Positions 6,438 through 10,453 of a DNA stretch of 10,453 bases are shown one piece after another. Location of the stretch: positions 1 to 10,453 of the forward strand of contig CALQNE010000111.1 in NCBI GenBank assembly GCA_943331855.1. Reading direction: 5' to 3'. Source of the stretch: Bordetella parapertussis (lineage in GTDB: Bacteria; Pseudomonadota; Gammaproteobacteria; Burkholderiales; Burkholderiaceae_B). The translations under genes were made by a program, and so were the position numbers. Under the pieces are notes generated by a model that saw nothing but the letters and a program-made list of their open reading frames with translations, did not search any database and was not told the DNA's origin. Each line of letters starts with the position of its first letter. The stretch's first letter is position 1.

Positions 6438-7106
6438 ATGATTAACAAGCGCGTTGCCTCGATGGCACAAGCAGTGCAAGGCATTAAAGATGGAGACGTC
6501 TTGCTGATCGGCGGCTTCGGCACCTCGGGTCGACCCGCCGACTTATTGGCGGGCGTCTTTGAACTTGGCGTCAAAGATCTCACGCTAGTGGCCAATAATT
6601 CGACCACCGGAAGTGATGTAATCGCCGAACTGATGCGCGCCAATCGCGTCAAAAAGTTAATCTGCTCGTTTCCGCGCGGCTTAACCGGCGATACGATTTT
6701 TGATGAACTCTATCGCGCCGGAAAAATCGAACTTGAACTTGTGCCGCAAGGCACCCTGGCTGAGCGGATACGCGCAGGAGCCGCGGGCATTGGTGGTTTT
6801 TATACGCGAACCGCTGCCGGCACTGACTTAGCGCACGGCAAAGAAACACGCATCATCGATGGGCAAGAATACGTGCTTGAAAAACCCTTGATTGGCGACG
6901 TCGCGCTGATTCAGGCCAAGAAGGGTGACCGCTGGGGCAATCTGGTTTATCACCGTGGCGCGCGCGTGAACAATCCCGCCATGGCTGGCGCAGCGAAACT
7001 TGTAATCGCGCAGGTCAACGAGTTTGTCGAACTCGGCGAGCTTGATCCTGAACATATCGTGACGCCTGGCGTATTTATCGACCGTGTGATCGAGGTGAAG
7101 AAATGA
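6438..7106 (+). CDS. CoA-transferase family I, alpha subunit (ScoA/PcaI-type)
   Basis: A 222-residue alpha subunit of a two-subunit 3-oxoacid-type CoA-transferase, cytoplasmic. The family signature DGDVLLIGGFGTSGRP is at 18-33, with the GGFGxxGxP loop intact. A conserved core with PQGTLAERIRAGAAGIGGFYT and a GxG(V/T)-type ending follow the ScoA/PcaI layout, and the length is normal. The start lies two bases after the SDR stop, and the stop overlaps the beta-subunit start by four bases (ATGA), typical of subunits made in equal amounts. These enzymes move CoA from succinyl-CoA or another donor to a free acid, so this pair may activate the acid that the Bug receptors bind. The alternative, an IpdAB-like C-C hydrolase, is less likely: IpdA is longer, and the beta subunit here keeps its catalytic Glu. 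Confidence 0.95.
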   Translation: MINKRVASMAQAVQGIKDGDVLLIGGFGTSGRPADLLAGVFELGVKDLTLVANNSTTGSDVIAELMRANRVKKLICSFPRGLTGDTIFDELYRAGKIELELVPQGTLAERIRAGAAGIGGFYTRTAAGTDLAHGKETRIIDGQEYVLEKPLIGDVALIQAKKGDRWGNLVYHRGARVNNPAMAGAAKLVIAQVNEFVELGELDPEHIVTPGVFIDRVIEVKK

Positions 7107-7804
7107 AAGGCCTAAGCAGACAGGACATTGCACGCGTGGCCGCAGAAGATATCCCCGAAGGCTATTGCGTCAATCTTGGTATTGGTTTGCCAACCATGAT
7201 CGCCGATTACATTCCGCTTGGCCGCGAAGTGTTGCTACAAAGTGAACAAGGCTTGCTTGGCTTAGGCCCCGCGCCAGAAACGGGTCAGGAAGACGATGAC
7301 GTGGTCAATGCAGGCAAAGCGCATGTCACGCTCTTAAAGGGTGCCTCTATTTTTAGCCATAGCGACTCTTTCTTGATGATTCGGGGCGGGCACATCGATA
7401 TTGCGTGTTTAGGCGCCTTTCAGGTTGCGCAAAACGGAGATCTTGCTAACTGGTCGACCGGCTCTGCAAAAGAGACTCCCGGTGTAGGTGGCGCGATGGA
7501 TCTGGCGGCGGGCGCTGTAAACGTCTGGGTGCTCATGGAGCACTGCCAAAGAGATGGCTCCCCAAGAATTTTAGAAAGATGCACCTACCCGTTAACCGGC
7601 CACAAGTGTGTCAATCGAATTTATACAAACTATGCCTTGATTGAAGTCACGCCAAAAGGTTTCGTCGTCGAACGACTAGCCCCAGGTATAGATTTTGATT
7701 TTTTACAAACAATCACCGGTGCACCATTGCATCTCAGTGCGCACTGCAGCCCGTATCGGCCGAGTACCGCGCAGAGCCATGCGTCGCACGCGGTCAAGCC
7801 GTAA
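7103..7804 (+). CDS. CoA-transferase family I, beta subunit (ScoB/PcaJ-type)
   Basis: A 233-residue beta subunit that carries the active-site glutamate. The signature LQSEQGLLGLGP is at 45-56, with Glu48 as the expected residue that forms the glutamyl-CoA thioester. The usual SENG is SEQG here, a conservative change next to the nucleophile. The later PLTG-CVNRIYTN segment and the FDFLQTITGAPL ending match PcaJ-like subunits. About 20 residues after that ending (from around 212) are unlike the family and low in structure, so the chain is longer than the usual 210-218. The start overlaps the alpha subunit by ATGA. With the alpha subunit it should form a heterotetramer. The family is sure; the acyl acceptor could be a 3-oxo acid, a dicarboxylate or a ring-derived acid. 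Confidence 0.95.
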   Translation: MKGLSRQDIARVAAEDIPEGYCVNLGIGLPTMIADYIPLGREVLLQSEQGLLGLGPAPETGQEDDDVVNAGKAHVTLLKGASIFSHSDSFLMIRGGHIDIACLGAFQVAQNGDLANWSTGSAKETPGVGGAMDLAAGAVNVWVLMEHCQRDGSPRILERCTYPLTGHKCVNRIYTNYALIEVTPKGFVVERLAPGIDFDFLQTITGAPLHLSAHCSPYRPSTAQSHASHAVKP

Positions 7805-8785
<981 letters not shown>

Positions 8786-8813
8786 CAAATCAACAAGATC
8801 TCAGGAGTCAATC

Positions 8814-9269
8814 ATGCTTGAAGTCGAATTTCCTTCCGATATGAAGCAATACGTCGGTCAAAAAGTTGGCAGTAGTGACTGGCTGACTGTAGACCAAAAA
8901 CGGATCGATGACTTTGCCGCCGTCTCGGGTGACCATAACTGGATTCACATTGATCGCGAGCGTGCCAAGCAACAAATGCCAGACGGCAAAACAATCGCCC
9001 ACGGCATGCTGACGCTTTCGCTTGTGACCTATCTGGCGAGTCAGATTGTTCAGATTAAGCAGCGCTCACGCGGGGTCAACTATGGCCAGAACAAAGTTCG
9101 CTTTGTCAGCCCCGTGCAATGTGGGGCTCGCATTCGCTTACACCGCACACTAGAAAAGTACGACGAGATCGAGGGCGGTGCGCGGCTCACGTACAGCAAC
9201 ACCGTTGAGATTGAAGGTGTCGCAAAGCCAGCGCTCGTCGCAGAAACACTTACTGTTGTTTATAAATAA
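8814..9269 (+). CDS. MaoC-family (R)-specific enoyl-CoA hydratase
   Basis: A 151-residue single hot-dog-fold domain of the MaoC type. The hydratase-2 motif is present: FAAVSGDHNWIH at 34-45, with the catalytic Asp40 and His45 in the normal D-x4-H spacing. Trp43 stands where most members have Pro. IAHGMLTLSL at 61-70 is the next conserved element. Such enzymes hydrate trans-2-enoyl-CoA to the (R)-3-hydroxyacyl-CoA. Because the crotonase-fold enzyme of this operon lacks the hydratase glutamates, this is the best candidate for the hydration step. The hydroxyacyl product could go to the SDR or to the thiolase/DUF35 pair. The start has TCAGGAGT upstream. A single-domain MaoC of this size works as a homodimer. 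Family sure, substrate unknown. Confidence 0.95.
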   Translation: MLEVEFPSDMKQYVGQKVGSSDWLTVDQKRIDDFAAVSGDHNWIHIDRERAKQQMPDGKTIAHGMLTLSLVTYLASQIVQIKQRSRGVNYGQNKVRFVSPVQCGARIRLHRTLEKYDEIEGGARLTYSNTVEIEGVAKPALVAETLTVVYK

Positions 9270-9275
9270 TAAAAA

Positions 9276-9301
9276 GCGCAGCGACACGTAGGTCGCAGCG
9301 C
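9276..9301. repeat. Stable stem-loop between the MaoC and second Bug genes
   Basis: GCGC-A-GCGAC (9276-9285) pairs with GTCGC-A-GCGC (9292-9301) around the loop ACGTAG: nine pairs with one A-A mismatch. On the plus strand no T-tract follows, so it is not a usual terminator for the operon. On the minus strand it is followed by TTTTTATTATTT, a good intrinsic terminator form, although no minus-strand gene is visible to the right within the nearby 1 kb. It may protect the upstream mRNA end, partly separate expression of the Bug gene, or end a transcript coming from the right. Confidence 0.5.
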
Positions 9302-9325
9302 CATGACATACCCACTGGAGACACT

Positions 9326-10288
9326 ATGCGCATTCCACATTTGATCCTGAGTTCTGTCCTGTCTTTTTTTACGGCGATTGCAAGCGCGCAAAGCTTTCCG
9401 ACTCAACCGATCCGATTACTGGTGCCCTATGGACCAGGCTCTGGAACCGATGTCATTGCGAGATTGTTGGCTAAGCTCGCAGGCCCAGAACTCGGACAGT
9501 CTCTGGTCATAGAAAACAAACCGGGTGCCAACGGCACGCTGGGCGCGAGTCAATTGATCAATGCAAAACCGGACGGTTATCTACTGAGCATTGTGCCAGT
9601 GGGCATCTTTCGTCAGCAACACGTTGTGCAAACCAACCTCGACCCACTTAAACACCTCACCTTTATCAGCTCGCTGGTGGATTACAACTATCTGATCGCG
9701 GTGCGGGCTGACTCTAACTGGAAGTCTGTCAAACAACTCGCTGCAGATGCCCAAGCACATCCAGGCTATCCCTTTGGCTCACCTGGTATCTTCAGTACCC
9801 CTCAATTATCAATGGAAGCCTTTGCGCGAGCTGGTAATTTCAAGGTCACCCACGTACCGTACAAAAGTGCATCGGACATCGTGACAGGCCTAATGAGCGG
9901 ACAAGTGGATATCTTTGTTGGGGCAGGCTCGCCCGCGTTAGACGGTTTTATTAAGGATGGTCGGGTGCGCCTGTTGGCCAGCTTGTCAGAAACGCGCCTC
10001 GACTCTTATCCAAACGTACCAACGCTAAAAGAAGAAGGCTTTAACGTTGTAGCACTGTCGCCGTTCGGGGTCGTCGGGCCGATTGGCATGGACCCCGCCA
10101 TTGTCAGCAAGCTGGATCGCGCCTTTGCCATTGCAATCAAAAATCCTGAATTCACCGACATGGTGAAAAGAAACTTGATGGAAATTAAATATATGGGGCC
10201 TAAGGAATATCAAGAATATGCTGAAAAGACAGCTGTGCTCGAAAAAGAACAGATGCAACTTTTGCTGAAAACAATGCCCAAGAACTAA
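9326..10288 (+). CDS. Bug/TctC-family periplasmic solute-binding receptor (second copy)
   Basis: A 320-residue receptor of the same family as the one at 247-1203. The signal peptide covers residues 1-21 and ends IASA before Gln22; there is no lipobox. Family motifs: LLVPYGPGSGTDVIAR at 31-46, NKPGANGTLG at 64-73 and KPDGYLL at 81-87. The start is preceded by CTGGAGACACT. It is the last confident gene of the rightward operon, separated from the MaoC gene by 56 bases that hold a stem-loop. The two receptors differ at most positions, including the ligand-contact loop after the first strand (GPGSGTD here, PAGGPAD in the other), so they may bind different acids or different forms of one acid. Again no TctA or TctB gene is seen. 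Family sure, ligand unknown. Confidence 0.95.
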   Translation: MRIPHLILSSVLSFFTAIASAQSFPTQPIRLLVPYGPGSGTDVIARLLAKLAGPELGQSLVIENKPGANGTLGASQLINAKPDGYLLSIVPVGIFRQQHVVQTNLDPLKHLTFISSLVDYNYLIAVRADSNWKSVKQLAADAQAHPGYPFGSPGIFSTPQLSMEAFARAGNFKVTHVPYKSASDIVTGLMSGQVDIFVGAGSPALDGFIKDGRVRLLASLSETRLDSYPNVPTLKEEGFNVVALSPFGVVGPIGMDPAIVSKLDRAFAIAIKNPEFTDMVKRNLMEIKYMGPKEYQEYAEKTAVLEKEQMQLLLKTMPKN

Positions 10289-10321
10289 GTGCCTACGCAG
10301 CGTCGTAATAGCTTCATACCT

Positions 10322-10453
10322 TTAAGGGTCAGACCTGTTATCCAAGTAGGTTCGAAGCCCTAGGTCTTTTAGCTTTACTGACTGCGTCCTCTGAAGATCA
10401 CGCATGAGTTTTGCGATGAAGGTCGCATTTAAGTGATGGGAGTCACTGATAAA
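10322..10453 (-). CDS. Possible C-terminus of a gene entering from the right edge
   Basis: The minus strand is open from the right edge to TAA at 10322-10324, giving 43 residues that end DLGLRTYLDNRSDP. The peptide looks amphipathic and protein-like, but an open run of this length occurs by chance in about one case in eight, so it is not proof. The last codons run through AGGTCTGACCC, a near-palindromic string of the type often seen at the ends of repeat-associated transposase genes. If real, the gene converges on the second Bug gene. I do not recognise a family. Confidence 0.22.
   Translation of the reverse strand, partial: FISDSHHLNATFIAKLMRDLQRTQSVKLKDLGLRTYLDNRSDP
10331..10370 (+). terminator. 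Weak terminator candidate after the second Bug gene
   Basis: AGACC (10331-10335) can pair with GGTCT (10363-10367), enclosing a smaller TAGG/CCTA hairpin (10347-10350 with 10359-10362), and TTT follows. The stem is interrupted by an 11-base bulge and the T-run is short. It is the only terminator-like structure I see after the last gene of the rightward operon, so it is listed with low confidence. It would overlap the possible minus-strand coding end. Confidence 0.2.

Noticed and set aside
10346..10361. GTAGGTTCGAAGCCCT, resembling a tRNA T-arm
   Set aside because: The five-pair T-stem cannot form in the correct register, and no acceptor, D or anticodon arms are found on either side, so there is no tRNA and no support for a tRNA attachment site.

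Overview
The window reads as part of a catabolic island from a Burkholderiales-type betaproteobacterium. The main reason is the two Bug/TctC-type periplasmic binding receptors, a family greatly expanded in Bordetella, Achromobacter, Cupriavidus and relatives. By eye the GC content is moderate (not computed). I would not place it below order level. No rRNA, tRNA, CRISPR array or recognisable insertion sequence is visible.

The layout is two divergent operons separated by a 181-base intergenic region (4512-4692). The leftward operon encodes, in transcription order: a thiolase-fold protein lacking both thiolase cysteines (4511-3354), its DUF35 zinc-ribbon/OB-fold partner (3349-2948), a protein made of two tandem copies of one domain (2931-2206), a metallo-beta-lactamase-fold hydrolase (2177-1278), a Bug receptor (1203-247), and the start of a CoA-transferase alpha subunit that runs off the left edge (198-1). 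The rightward operon encodes a crotonase-fold enzyme lacking both hydratase glutamates (4693-5490), an SDR dehydrogenase (5536-6435), the two subunits of a CoA-transferase (6438-7106 and 7103-7804, overlapping by ATGA), a nitronate-monooxygenase-family flavoprotein (7817-8785), a MaoC hydratase (8814-9269) and a second Bug receptor (9326-10288). The last 165 bases hold no confident gene.

Taken together the genes suggest capture of a carboxylic acid in the periplasm, activation by CoA transfer, double-bond isomerisation or C-C hydrolysis (crotonase-fold), hydration (MaoC), oxidation (SDR) and chain cleavage by a thiolase/DUF35 pair that may work as a retro-aldolase. The crotonase, CoA-transferase pair and NMO-type flavoprotein occur in the same relative order as echA20-ipdA-ipdB-ipdC of actinobacterial steroid C/D-ring catabolism. 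The CoA-transferase itself, however, looks like an ordinary ScoAB/PcaIJ-type transferase. The substrate cannot be named from sequence alone.

The most unusual non-coding signal is the divergent region. It contains a perfect 16-bp palindrome, five copies of the half-site TGGTTT/AAACCA, an extended -10 promoter for the leftward operon, and a terminator-like hairpin with a T-tract inside what may be the leader of the rightward operon. No regulator gene is present in the window.
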